In this document: one piece after another, positions 33,372 to 41,318 of the stretch
Position numbering within the stretch: position 1 is the first letter of the stretch
Layout: each line of letters opens with the position of its first letter
DNA from: Ureibacillus sp. FSL W7-1570
GTDB taxonomy: Bacteria; Bacillota; Bacilli; Bacillales_A; Planococcaceae
Direction of reading: 5' to 3'
Length of the DNA stretch: 64,000 nt
Assembly (NCBI RefSeq): GCF_038593265.1
Contig: NZ_CP151979.1
Location: 2,611,001 to 2,675,000 of the forward strand
Position numbers and translations under genes: made by a program
Notes under the pieces: model-generated
What the model saw: the letters and a program-made list of their open reading frames with translations, nothing else
What the model was told of the DNA's origin: nothing
Database searches by the model: none

Positions 33372-34910
33372 CAGACTGTCGACAAACCCCAACTCAAATG
33401 CTTCATTTGAGTTGGGATTTGTCTTTTTTTGCTCATCATTTTCTAAGATTCTTCTCTTATTTAGGCTGGACATGGTCTTTTCCATGTCCAGTTTGCCATT
33501 TTCTTTAAGTTCATGGCAGCGAAAGTAAGCATCGCCTGCATGGACAATTTTTCCAGTCCTCGTAGAGTTGTCCATCGCATGCCATGCTTCTCTTTTCCAT
33601 CGGCAAAGACCCGTTCAATCGTTTCTTTGCGCTTATCATATATATTTCTATTGATTTCTGTATGTCTTAAGTGGTCGACTTCTTCCACATAGTGCTCCCA
33701 AATGTGGCGATGAATAAATTTAGTGTGATCTTTACTTTGGGTACACTTTTCTAAAAATGGGCACGTTTTACATATTTCCGGTTTCGAAGCGTACTGTCGA
33801 TATCCTTCTCTTGTTGTTGTTCGGTATTCAAGAGTTTGGTTGTTTGGGCAGATGTAACAATCATAATGCTCATCGTATACATATTCATACTTTTTAAAGA
33901 AACCGTCCTTTGTTCTAGGCCTTGTATATGGCATGACTGGACGAATCTCTTTATCCAATAGACTTTTCGCATTCGCTGGGGTTTTGTATCCGGCATCTAC
34001 GGCTACTGCAGTTGGTTTGCCTACTTTTTCGATGACTTGTTCGAGTAATTGACCAAACACCTGACTATCATGAATATTCGCTCCCGTTACCTTGGTAGCT
34101 AAGACAAAGCCTTTTGCATCACAGGCGGTATGAAAAGAATAGGCAAACATCTTTTCCCGTTCATCTTTTACGTAATAGCCACTATCAGGATCGGTTGTAC
34201 TGACCTTTATTTCCTTGGTTTCTTCCTTCTCTTTCGGGGGAAAGGGCTTTTTTCCATGGTTTTCACGGTCTTGGTTAATCTCTAACTCTAATTGCGCTTG
34301 ATAGCTTTTTGTTTCTGCCCGGACAATTTTCTTATCGAACTTCTTTTTATTGGCGCTCGCTTTGACATGTGTTGAATCAATAAAGGCAACAGATGCATCC
34401 ACTAATCCTTTATTCATCGCTTCTTTTAAAATACGATAAAAAATCTGTTCAAATAAATCAGTACCTTGAAAACGACGAACATAATTCTTGCCGAACGTTG
34501 AAAAATGAGGAATTTTCTCTGTGAAACCATATCCTAAGAACCATCGATACGCCACGTTGGTTTCAATTTCTTTGATCGTTTGACGCATGGATCGAATACC
34601 AAATAAATACTGCACAAAGACCATTTTAATGAGCACAACAGGATCAATACTAGGCCTTCCGTTATCTAGGCAATAGGTATCTTTGACAAGATCGTAAATA
34701 AAATCAAAGTCTATGGCTTGTTCAATCTTCCTTACCAAATGATTTTCTGGAACCAATTGATCAAGAGCCACCATTTCCAATTGATTTCGATTATTGTCAG
34801 TACGCTTCGATAACATCCTAAATTTCCCCCGTTAACCAAGAATTCTATCCCTATTATACAAAAAAAGCCTGTAGATTTGGCCCCTAGTTAGGGACTTTGT
34901 CTACAAGCTG
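33372..34910 (-). mobile_element. IS1182-family insertion sequence flanked by duplicated palindrome
   Basis: A 1539-bp element. Its imperfect terminal repeats begin CAGACTGTCGACAAA at the left and CAGCTTGTAGACAAA (complement) at the right. The 28-bp target duplication is a complete terminator palindrome. Stem-loops lie just inside both ends: 33388-33416 (AACTCAAATG with CATTTGAGTT, T run on the plus strand) and 34868-34907 (TGTAGA/CCC with GGG/TCTACA, T run on the minus strand). Each is oriented to stop transcription coming in from its own side. Confidence 0.93.
33461..34816 (-). CDS. IS1182-family transposase (451 aa)
   Basis: A DDE transposase, shorter than and clearly different from the one at 2 kb. 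The N-terminal DUF772 part contains FVQYLFGIRSMRQTIKEIE. Catalytic Asp residues lie in VAFIDSTHVKASANK (about 145-158) and TAVAVDAGYKTPAN (about 269-282). A Cys cluster reads CKTCPFLEKC, and the C-terminal block KETIERVFADGKEKHGM carries the Glu. Both catalytic parts and the frame are intact, so it may be active. The fresh, exact target duplication agrees with recent movement. Confidence 0.93.
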   Translation of the reverse strand: MLSKRTDNNRNQLEMVALDQLVPENHLVRKIEQAIDFDFIYDLVKDTYCLDNGRPSIDPVVLIKMVFVQYLFGIRSMRQTIKEIETNVAYRWFLGYGFTEKIPHFSTFGKNYVRRFQGTDLFEQIFYRILKEAMNKGLVDASVAFIDSTHVKASANKKKFDKKIVRAETKSYQAQLELEINQDRENHGKKPFPPKEKEETKEIKVSTTDPDSGYYVKDEREKMFAYSFHTACDAKGFVLATKVTGANIHDSQVFGQLLEQVIEKVGKPTAVAVDAGYKTPANAKSLLDKEIRPVMPYTRPRTKDGFFKKYEYVYDEHYDCYICPNNQTLEYRTTTREGYRQYASKPEICKTCPFLEKCTQSKDHTKFIHRHIWEHYVEEVDHLRHTEINRNIYDKRKETIERVFADGKEKHGMRWTTLRGLEKLSMQAMLTFAAMNLKKMANWTWKRPCPA

Positions 34911-34938
34911 AAATGCCTGCAAAATTTTGCAGGCATTT
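34911..34938. repeat. Right copy of the 28-bp target duplication
   Basis: Identical to 33344-33371. Bases outside both copies do not match, so the duplication is exactly the palindrome. Confidence 0.92.
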
Positions 34939-35281
34939 ATTATATGTATAGATGTTTCTTTAACGAATCAGCAGGAAATGCGTAAAATATAGGGACTAAG
35001 TACTGTATTTCGGAGTATGTAATAAAAATATAATATCAGAAAAGAAATTGAAATATATTTAACATAAAGAAATATTTGTCGAATCCAAAGGAAAACGACC
35101 TATTTGTTCGGTCGAATAATGGTATTTATTTGTATGTAACGGCAAATTTTTGAGAAAAGTGTAATTGAATGCTTATATTTAACTATAACAATTAACCATT
35201 TTATTATTAAAATATCGACATGTTTTATACATTTTTTTTATACTAGTTTTCATCATTTTTATATTATGTATATGGAAAGAA
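34939..35281. other. AT-rich gene-free stretch at the left edge of the secretion island
   Basis: About 340 bases, very AT-rich, with no reading frame, RNA or repeat that I recognise. It marks a change in base composition between the chromosomal genes on the left and the secretion island on the right. Confidence 0.5.
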
Positions 35282-35572
35282 TCATCCCTCCGCTTTTCTG
35301 TTCATTTTTTCCATCATTTTTTTATGCATTTTTTTGGGAGGTATTTCCGCTATTTTGAATAAATCGCTTTGAAAAAATTCATGCAGCGAAATACCGCAAC
35401 CTTGGCAATACTTCGTTATTGTATCAATCTTAGGATGCTTTGATCTTCCTTGAAGGATTTCTGAAATGGTGGATTGTCTCAGACCACCCAGTTTGCCGAT
35501 TTCTGCTGGTGTTTTGCCCCGTTCTTCCGCAAGTTCTTTCATCCGTAAGGCCAGAGCTGTATGTATATCCAA
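35282..35572 (-). CDS. XRE-family helix-turn-helix regulator
   Basis: About 96 aa. The HTH reads MKELAEERGKTPAEIGKLGGLRQSTISEILQGRSKHPKIDTITKYCQ, a standard XRE domain over about residues 10-60. The C-terminal tail is basic (PPKKMHKKMMEKMNRK). I start it at TTG 35572 because GGAAGGAGG lies ten bases upstream, inside the longer open frame. It is divergent from a second XRE gene, with a 340-base AT-rich region between them. The layout suggests paired control of the secretion operon. Confidence 0.82.
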   Translation of the reverse strand: MDIHTALALRMKELAEERGKTPAEIGKLGGLRQSTISEILQGRSKHPKIDTITKYCQGCGISLHEFFQSDLFKIAEIPPKKMHKKMMEKMNRKAEG

Positions 35573-35913
35573 TGATGCCGATCCTCCTTCCTTCAATGAA
35601 ATCTTTTTCTCCCCAACACTGTATTTTTATCCACTCTTTAGAATGACAGCTTTTTTGAAACTAATATAACTATACATATTTCAAAATCCACATTCCAGCG
35701 AAACGAATCAAAGAAAATATAAAGAAAAAGATAAATTTTGCACAAATCGGTGCTTTTTGACTAATGGACCAATTTTTTTAGGAATTATGGATAAATTGAC
35801 TAATAACAAAACTTTGTTAAAATTTAAATGCCAATTAATATTGAATATTCAATAAATTTTTAAATATTCATTGTTGTGCGGGATATCGTAACTAATAAAT
35901 GGTGGTGAAATGT
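35573..35913. other. Divergent promoter region between two XRE regulators
   Basis: About 340 AT-rich bases with several TAAAAT- and TATAAC-like boxes. I could not fix individual promoters or operators by eye. Confidence 0.45.
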
Positions 35914-36387
35914 TTGTTACTCGGAGATTGGATGAAACGGGAACGGGAAAAGCGCAATATCACACAGTTGGAAGTGGCGGAATCCGTTGGTGTTTCGCAA
36001 GCAAAAATTAGTTTCTGGGAAAATAATAAAACACTGCCTTCTGTTTACGATCTATATAAATTTTCTTGTCTGATCGGTTTAACTTCTTTGGGAGAGATCC
36101 CCTTCGACAAAATAGACTTTGATAAAGGTGAGAGAGTAATGGAAAGAATGAGTTTATATGAGTTGCCTGCAAATGATTCGATAAGAACTTTTGAAGGTAA
36201 AACATATGAACTTAAAGGCTTCGTGGGTATCGAAAAGGAAACGGGCGAAATTGAAAAAGTGACAGAGTTATATTATCGGGCAAGAACCGTTGTAAAAAAC
36301 AATCATGTGATTGCAAAGCGCAAGAATGAAACAGATGAATTAAAAAAAGTGAAACCTAAAAAAATCAAAGTGAAAGCAAATGTATAA
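35914..36387 (+). CDS. XRE-family regulator with C-terminal extension, upstream of the T4SS operon
   Basis: About 157 aa if started at TTG 35914, six bases after GGTGGTG; ATG 35932 is an alternative. The HTH is WMKREREKRNITQLEVAESVGVSQAKISFWENNKTLP (about 6-42). The rest contains a small beta-rich segment (RTFEGKTYELKGFVGIEKETGEIEKVTELYYRAR) and a very basic tail (KKVKPKKIKVK). It lies 34 bases before the large structured segment and is co-oriented with the secretion genes, so it is a candidate regulator or antiterminator partner for them (inference). Confidence 0.8.
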   Translation: MLLGDWMKREREKRNITQLEVAESVGVSQAKISFWENNKTLPSVYDLYKFSCLIGLTSLGEIPFDKIDFDKGERVMERMSLYELPANDSIRTFEGKTYELKGFVGIEKETGEIEKVTELYYRARTVVKNNHVIAKRKNETDELKKVKPKKIKVKANV

Positions 36388-36420
36388 ATAGATAAATATA
36401 AACTTAACCATTTGGGGCCG

Positions 36421-36677
36421 ACAACACACTCAATAAGGACGGTTATTAAAAAAACAATTGAATAACGATGTGTCTGTTGCCTGGTAGTCGGGCAGACGGA
36501 TATACATAAGTGAAGGTTCAACAAGTGACTCCTAAAACTTGTTCATGAAAAAGGCTACATGGATAGTTCTGTGTTATCTAAAAACACTGTGCATTGCAGC
36601 TATATGCTGCATAGAGTTTGTGAGTGAACGGCTATAAACTCACCGAATCCCCAAACTGTCCTTATTGAGTGTGTTGT
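36421..36677 (+). ncRNA. Candidate structured leader RNA of the secretion operon, closed by a 24-bp stem
   Basis: ACAACACACTCAATAAGGAC (36421-36440) pairs perfectly with 36658-36677; GGTT with AACT adds four pairs including one G-U. The 210 enclosed bases carry several hairpins: GTCTG with CAGAC (36472-36497), AACAAG with CTTGTT (36520-36543), GTGTT with AACAC (36571-36587), GCAGC with GCTGC (36596-36610), and GAGTTT with AAACTC (36614-36641). No coding frame is present. It lies between a regulator gene and the pilin gene. Alternative: a MITE-like element with 24-bp inverted ends. Confidence 0.55.
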
Positions 36678-36774
36678 GGGGGGCTCTTTTGCGGAATTTT
36701 TGAGAATCAGTTCAAGTGGAAATCAGGATGTGAACGATCGAATCGGCACCTTGGAGTAAAAGGGAGGGAAATGA

Positions 36775-37002
36775 ATGGAGAGTTTAATCGCTACGGGACA
36801 AGCCTTTCTTGAATGGCTGCAAATGCCTGCCGTTATAGCGACTGCCATTGCATTTTGTATCGGCGGATATTATTTGATTTTCGGAGGGGAACAAGGCCGT
36901 CAAAAAGCCGTCAAATGGTTTATTGGCGGGGTGGTCGGTTTAATTGTTGTTTTAGGCGCATATTCTCTTGCGAATTCGATCAGTTCAAATATTAAATTTT
37001 AA
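36775..37002 (+). CDS. VirB2/TrbC-like pilin subunit
   Basis: A 75-aa protein with two hydrophobic helices (about 17-35 and 46-66) separated by a short basic loop (GGEQGRQKAVKW). This is the size and layout of VirB2/TrbC-type pilins of type IV secretion systems. GGGAGG lies seven bases before ATG 36775. It is the first gene of the operon. Two terminator-like hairpins follow it, which would make its transcript the most abundant. There is no obvious signal peptide. Confidence 0.72.
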   Translation: MESLIATGQAFLEWLQMPAVIATAIAFCIGGYYLIFGGEQGRQKAVKWFIGGVVGLIVVLGAYSLANSISSNIKF

Positions 37003-37010
37003 GATTTCAG

Positions 37011-37050
37011 AGCTACTCTAAAAATCATTGGGAAGAGTAGCTTTTATTGT
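37011..37050 (+). terminator. Terminator-like hairpin after the pilin gene
   Basis: AGCTACTC, 16-base loop, GAGTAGCT, then TTTATTGTTT. It lies 9 bases after the pilin stop, inside the operon. Confidence 0.75.
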
Positions 37051-37078
37051 TTGCGGGATATCATCATCGATAAATATG

Positions 37079-37117
37079 TTTAAGCCATCTATGCATGCGG
37101 GATGGCTTAAATTTTTG
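37079..37117 (+). terminator. Second terminator-like hairpin before the next operon gene
   Basis: TTTAAGCCATC pairs exactly with GATGGCTTAAA (11 bp), followed by five T. It ends 16 bases before the next start codon. Confidence 0.8.
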
Positions 37118-37132
37118 GAAAGGAGATTACAG

Positions 37133-38251
37133 ATGAAGGTAATTTTTTACAACGTTCCAAATTCAAAAATAAAGAATTTCGAACTCATGTCATTCGCTGA
37201 AGCGGTCAAATTGAGCCATAAAATTGAACACGAATGCCGCAAAGAAAAGGAGCAATTCACCAGCGAATTTCAAGTCTTGGGGGATAACAACAAAGTTTAT
37301 TATAGAGGAACATTTGAATTTGGTTCTTATGAATTTCCGAATATATATCACAAAATCAAAAATATGGCCAACCGCATTAAGGTGGATAAACAATTTCAGG
37401 CCGATAAGCTGTATCTGTTAGATCAAATCGAGAAGTTGACACCGGAGAAATACAAAAAGGAAGAAAAGGTAGATAAATTCCTCGCCAAAGTGGATAAAAG
37501 TCAAATTTCAAAATTAAAAGGATGGCAGCGTAAAAGCGTTTATGCAATTGCCGTATTGGGTCTGACAGGATCTTTAGTGACAGGATTTACATACGTGGTT
37601 CAAAAAGACAACTATGAAAAAGCCCTCGCAGACAGCGGCGAAGAATTGAAACAATCGCAGGAATTAATAGCGATATATGAGAGTGCTTTAATGGGCGACA
37701 AAAACGAAATGTTTGCCAAACTTGAACAATTAGATAAGAAGAAGCTGACGGATAATCAAGTGCAAATTTTATTTCTTGAATATATAAACAATAACAAATT
37801 CCAAAAAGCGGTTGAGTTATTTGATGGAGATCATATTCAGGCTGAAACAATGATCATGAGTTCAACGCTTCCAAAGAAAACAAAAAGGGAAAAAATAGCG
37901 GCATTTAACGAAATTTATCCCACAAATGAGGCAAGATATGATTTGGCTTATTTGGACGGGGACTGGAAACTGATGCTGAACATCCAAAATGTAAGAATGA
38001 ATGTGAAACGCTCCGAAATGAAAACTTATGCATTATTGAAACTTGGAAAAATAGATGAGGCGAAACTGGAATTAAACAATAACAATAGTGATGAATTATC
38101 TAAAAAGATTACGAAATATGAGGTTATCACTGCTGAAATTAAAACATTGGAAGAAAAATATAAAGTCATGGTGAATGAGCGGAAAATTAATGAAGCGAAC
38201 CAACTGGCCAAACAAATTACAGATAAAAGAAAAGAATTGCAAAGTTTATAA
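37133..38251 (+). CDS. Single-pass membrane protein of the T4SS operon
   Basis: A 372-aa protein. The N-terminal 130 residues are soluble and probably cytoplasmic; one membrane helix spans about 135-156; the remaining 215 residues are helical and presumably outside, with TPR-like stretches (YALLKLGKIDEAKLELNNN). The layout is like EssB/YukC of type VII systems, but I see no sequence match and do not claim one. AAAGGAG precedes ATG 37133; the longer frame upstream overlaps a terminator. It is probably a structural part of the secretion channel. Confidence 0.7.
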   Translation: MKVIFYNVPNSKIKNFELMSFAEAVKLSHKIEHECRKEKEQFTSEFQVLGDNNKVYYRGTFEFGSYEFPNIYHKIKNMANRIKVDKQFQADKLYLLDQIEKLTPEKYKKEEKVDKFLAKVDKSQISKLKGWQRKSVYAIAVLGLTGSLVTGFTYVVQKDNYEKALADSGEELKQSQELIAIYESALMGDKNEMFAKLEQLDKKKLTDNQVQILFLEYINNNKFQKAVELFDGDHIQAETMIMSSTLPKKTKREKIAAFNEIYPTNEARYDLAYLDGDWKLMLNIQNVRMNVKRSEMKTYALLKLGKIDEAKLELNNNNSDELSKKITKYEVITAEIKTLEEKYKVMVNERKINEANQLAKQITDKRKELQSL

Positions 38252-38373
38252 AGAAAAGCAATGGAAGCCGGCGGGGCGCATTTTTGCGGCATAGATAATA
38301 TTTAAACTGGAAAGGTCGGTTTCCACAAAAGCGGAATAGAAACGAAGGAAAATCATTAGGAAGGAGATCAAAG

Positions 38374-38577
38374 GTGCAAAATGCTTTATACCAAATTATC
38401 CAAAAAAATAAATCATTACTTGAGAGAGGCGGAAAAATAAGGGTTTTGTTAAACGATTGTTTCATCACCATTTTTAATGAAACGGATGAGGAAACTTCCG
38501 CCCAAAAAACAATCACCCTTGTGGACACATACGATTATAAAATCAATCGAAATCTTTCGGAAATTATTGAAATGTAA
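38374..38577 (+). CDS. Small hypothetical protein of the T4SS operon
   Basis: A 67-aa protein starting at GTG 38374 after AGGAAGGAG. It is polar, without signal peptide or membrane segment, and ends in DYKINRNLSEIIEM. No family recognised. It lies between two secretion-membrane genes on the same strand, 122 and 67 bases away. The good ribosome binding site is the main reason to accept it. Confidence 0.6.
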   Translation: MQNALYQIIQKNKSLLERGGKIRVLLNDCFITIFNETDEETSAQKTITLVDTYDYKINRNLSEIIEM

Positions 38578-38644
38578 AAGATGAAACGCTGCAATCGAAG
38601 TTGATGCAAAATTGAACGGTAATAAAAGGCGGTGAGAAAATCAC

Positions 38645-40306
38645 GTGAGTAATCAAGAAACCATTGATATTTTGGAAAAATTCGAGGATTTCCTTTCGAT
38701 AGGAAATGTTTTTATGGATGGAATGCGTACGGTTGGTTGGGTGGTCATCAAAGGTTTATCCATCTTAGTGGACGGGATGGAAAATGTCATTGACACCATA
38801 TTACTGACGAAGCAATTTTTCCAAAACCCGGAAGTGGTCTCGTTTATAGATTCCATCAGACCGTTGTTATGGGTTTTATTAGCCCTTAGTTTAATTATTA
38901 CCGGGTATATGTTGATTTTCCAAAGAAAATTGGATGCTGAAACAATCGGGATCAATTTAATCGTATCCATTTCCGTTTTAGTATTGATGTTCAGCGGGAT
39001 GGAAAGGGTGAATCAGTTTACGGATGAAGCGATCCGCGCCATCAATAACGGATCATTATACAGTGTTGATAATGGAACCATATCGGAAAACATCATTTCC
39101 AGGAATATAACAGACTTAGTGGAGTTTGATAAAAATAACTGGGAGAACCCGGAGAAAATCCAAAGCTTGCCATTGAGTATCGTACGCAATATTAAAATTA
39201 CAGAAAAACTCAAACATGAAGAATTGAATCTCCAGCATCCCGAAGTCGCCCAGCATTATTTGACATGGAAAAACGGCTCTGTCGAATTGGCCGAACTTGA
39301 ACAAGACGGGGAAAACGGATGGAATGAAGAATACTACTATAGATTCTCGGTTGATTGGCTGACCATCGTCATTACTCTTGGCGCATTGGGATTTACATTG
39401 TTCGCCATTGCTTATAAGCTGGCAAGGCTGTCATTTGAATTGGTGTTTAATCAGTTGCTCGCAACGATTATCGCCCCTGTTGATATCCATGACGGACAAA
39501 AAACAAAAAAGATTTTGCAAAATATATTGGGCATTTTTATCGTGGTCATCTTAATCTTCCTGTCGATGAAACTTTATATGATCGGGACTGTCTGGTTGGA
39601 AAATAATTTGGATGGATGGGCGTATTTAATCGCTTTAATCGGTTTCAGTGTGGCGGTGATCGACTGCCCGAATATAGTGGAAAGGCTGTTTGGCATCGAT
39701 GCCGGCCTCAGAAATGGTTGGGGATTGGCGGTCGGAGCGTATGCTACCGAAAAATTCGGAAACGGATTGGCCAAAGCGATCAAAGGCAAATTATCAGCGG
39801 AGCATACTCTTGAAGATATAAACCAAGGCCAATCCAAAAATCAAAGAATTGAAACTGAACATGTAATCGGAAATCAATCGCCTTTAAGTAAATTGCAACC
39901 CAAATCCCCATTTGAAAGTAATGTTAATCAATCGCTGGCAGGGCATTTGGCGGGCTCCGGTATGAAAGCTGTCAGCCAAACAGGAACAGAAGCCCAAGAT
40001 ATCAACCTTGCAATCGGGAAAAACCGCCAAGGCCATCTAAATGCGGCAAGTTCTCCTTACAGCGAAGATTTATCAGTGAACAATAAAGGGCAACAAACTT
40101 CAACTCAAAATGTCCAAAATCATCAAACCAAAAAACATTCAATCGATTTCTCCAATGGATTCGCAGATGAAAATGAATCATTGGCATATGAAACGAATCG
40201 CCATTCCCAAGAAAACGGAAACGATCAACGAAAATATATTATTAAAAGTCAAAGTGCGGAAGAACGATTAAAACGAATCAAAAAACGTGAAAAAGTGAAG
40301 TCATAA
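38645..40306 (+). CDS. VirB6-like multi-pass conjugation membrane protein
   Basis: A 553-aa protein. Hydrophobic segments occur at about 74-92, 102-120, 240-262, 297-316 and 328-346, with a soluble loop (125-235) between the second and third. The C-terminal 180 residues are hydrophilic and Gln/Asn/Ser-rich, ending in basic residues. This is the architecture of the pLS20-type conjugation transmembrane proteins, the Gram-positive VirB6 counterparts. The start is GTG 38645 after AAGGCGGTGAG. A strong hairpin follows the gene. Confidence 0.78.
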   Translation: MSNQETIDILEKFEDFLSIGNVFMDGMRTVGWVVIKGLSILVDGMENVIDTILLTKQFFQNPEVVSFIDSIRPLLWVLLALSLIITGYMLIFQRKLDAETIGINLIVSISVLVLMFSGMERVNQFTDEAIRAINNGSLYSVDNGTISENIISRNITDLVEFDKNNWENPEKIQSLPLSIVRNIKITEKLKHEELNLQHPEVAQHYLTWKNGSVELAELEQDGENGWNEEYYYRFSVDWLTIVITLGALGFTLFAIAYKLARLSFELVFNQLLATIIAPVDIHDGQKTKKILQNILGIFIVVILIFLSMKLYMIGTVWLENNLDGWAYLIALIGFSVAVIDCPNIVERLFGIDAGLRNGWGLAVGAYATEKFGNGLAKAIKGKLSAEHTLEDINQGQSKNQRIETEHVIGNQSPLSKLQPKSPFESNVNQSLAGHLAGSGMKAVSQTGTEAQDINLAIGKNRQGHLNAASSPYSEDLSVNNKGQQTSTQNVQNHQTKKHSIDFSNGFADENESLAYETNRHSQENGNDQRKYIIKSQSAEERLKRIKKREKVKS

Positions 40307-40310
40307 ACTG

Positions 40311-40354
40311 AAAGAAAGGTAGTGTTGCCATTTAAAATACTACTTTTCTTTTTT
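40311..40354 (+). terminator. Intrinsic terminator inside the T4SS operon
   Basis: A 13-bp stem with one G-U pair (40311-40323 with 40339-40351) followed by a T run. It separates the VirB6-like gene from the VirB3-like gene, although four of the genes beyond it need transcription from upstream. Confidence 0.8.
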
Positions 40355-40368
40355 AACGGGGTGTGATT

Positions 40369-40662
40369 ATGCGCATTTATCGGATTCCTAGGGAAATTTC
40401 CAGTGAATTGAAAATTACGAAATTCATTTATTTGTTCGATTTACTTTTTATTGTCGGATTAATTTTATTCAGAGCAATCACCATCGAATATGTACACAGT
40501 GATTTAAAAGTCTGGTACACGGTTTTCTTGGTGCTGTTTGGCATATTTATGATTATTCGACCGAAAAGCAATCCGAACAAACGGATGTTTCATGCGATAT
40601 ATTATGCGATTGTGCGAAAAAAAAATACTTATTGTGCAATCGATCATTCTGAAAGTGAGTGA
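40369..40662 (+). CDS. VirB3-like small membrane protein (DUF5592/PrgI type)
   Basis: A 97-aa protein with two membrane helices (about 21-38 and 48-65) and a basic tail (PKSNPNKRMFHAIYYAIVRKKNTY). The start motif RIYRIPREISSELK and the KSNPNK block are typical of the VirB3/PrgI-like proteins that stand just before VirB4 in Gram-positive conjugation clusters. ATG 40369 follows GGGGTG; an upstream GTG overlaps that site. Confidence 0.72.
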   Translation: MRIYRIPREISSELKITKFIYLFDLLFIVGLILFRAITIEYVHSDLKVWYTVFLVLFGIFMIIRPKSNPNKRMFHAIYYAIVRKKNTYCAIDHSESE

Positions 40663-40667
40663 CATGA

Positions 40668-41303
40668 ATGGTATTTTTAGATGAAAAAAAGACGAAGCAG
40701 AAAAGTTCGCAAAACGGTTTTGCGATTCTTGATGAGAACAACGTCATTTCCGAAAAACAGGAGAAACAGAAAAAAACGGCCGTTAAATCTTCTTTCGCAG
40801 AAATCTGTCCAATTATTGATATCACCAACAATGATTTTTTCGAAATGAGGAGCGGCGAATATCTGGAAATTGTTCAAATCGAATCGAAGGACATTTACTC
40901 GCTTAATGAAACAGATTTGCAGAATGATATTAATACCTTGGCCATATTTTACGCCACCTATATTGACGATCTGAAAATCGTCCCGTTGGATGTGCCTTTG
41001 AGTTTGGAACGGCAAAAAGCCTATATTGCCCAACGAATGAGAAACAATAAAAATCCGGCCTACGAAACTTTTTTAAAAGCGAGAATGAAAGAATTGGAAA
41101 ACCTTGAAAAATACCGTACGAACCGGGAGTACTTCTTATTTCTTTATTCTGACGATGAAAAGAAGTTATTGGAAAAGGTACAGCGGGTGAAAAGTTTGTT
41201 AAGCCGAAGCAATCCGGTGATTGGGATTCCTTTGGAGAAAAAGACCAATATTCTATTCCAATTGTTTAACCCTAACACAAAACCGTTGAACGAAAATGAA
41301 TAA
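40668..41303 (+). CDS. VirB4 N-terminal-domain-like protein
   Basis: A 211-aa protein, soluble. Residues about 45-200 (ICPIIDITNNDFFEMRSGEYLEIVQIESKDIYSLNETD) look like the N-terminal domain of VirB4/TrbE ATPases, which is normally fused to the motor domain. There is no Walker motif here. It starts five bases after the VirB3-like gene ends and is followed 15 bases later by the VirB4-like ATPase. A docking subunit for that ATPase is the likely role. Confidence 0.68.
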   Translation: MVFLDEKKTKQKSSQNGFAILDENNVISEKQEKQKKTAVKSSFAEICPIIDITNNDFFEMRSGEYLEIVQIESKDIYSLNETDLQNDINTLAIFYATYIDDLKIVPLDVPLSLERQKAYIAQRMRNNKNPAYETFLKARMKELENLEKYRTNREYFLFLYSDDEKKLLEKVQRVKSLLSRSNPVIGIPLEKKTNILFQLFNPNTKPLNENE

Positions 41304-41318
41304 GGGGGCAGGAAGGGC

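Noticed and set aside
36421-36677. Reading the 24-bp inverted arms as ICE attachment or IS ends
   Set aside because: There is no transposase or integrase inside, and no direct repeat was seen at the flanks. A MITE remains possible and is stated as the alternative, but RNA fits position and internal hairpins better.
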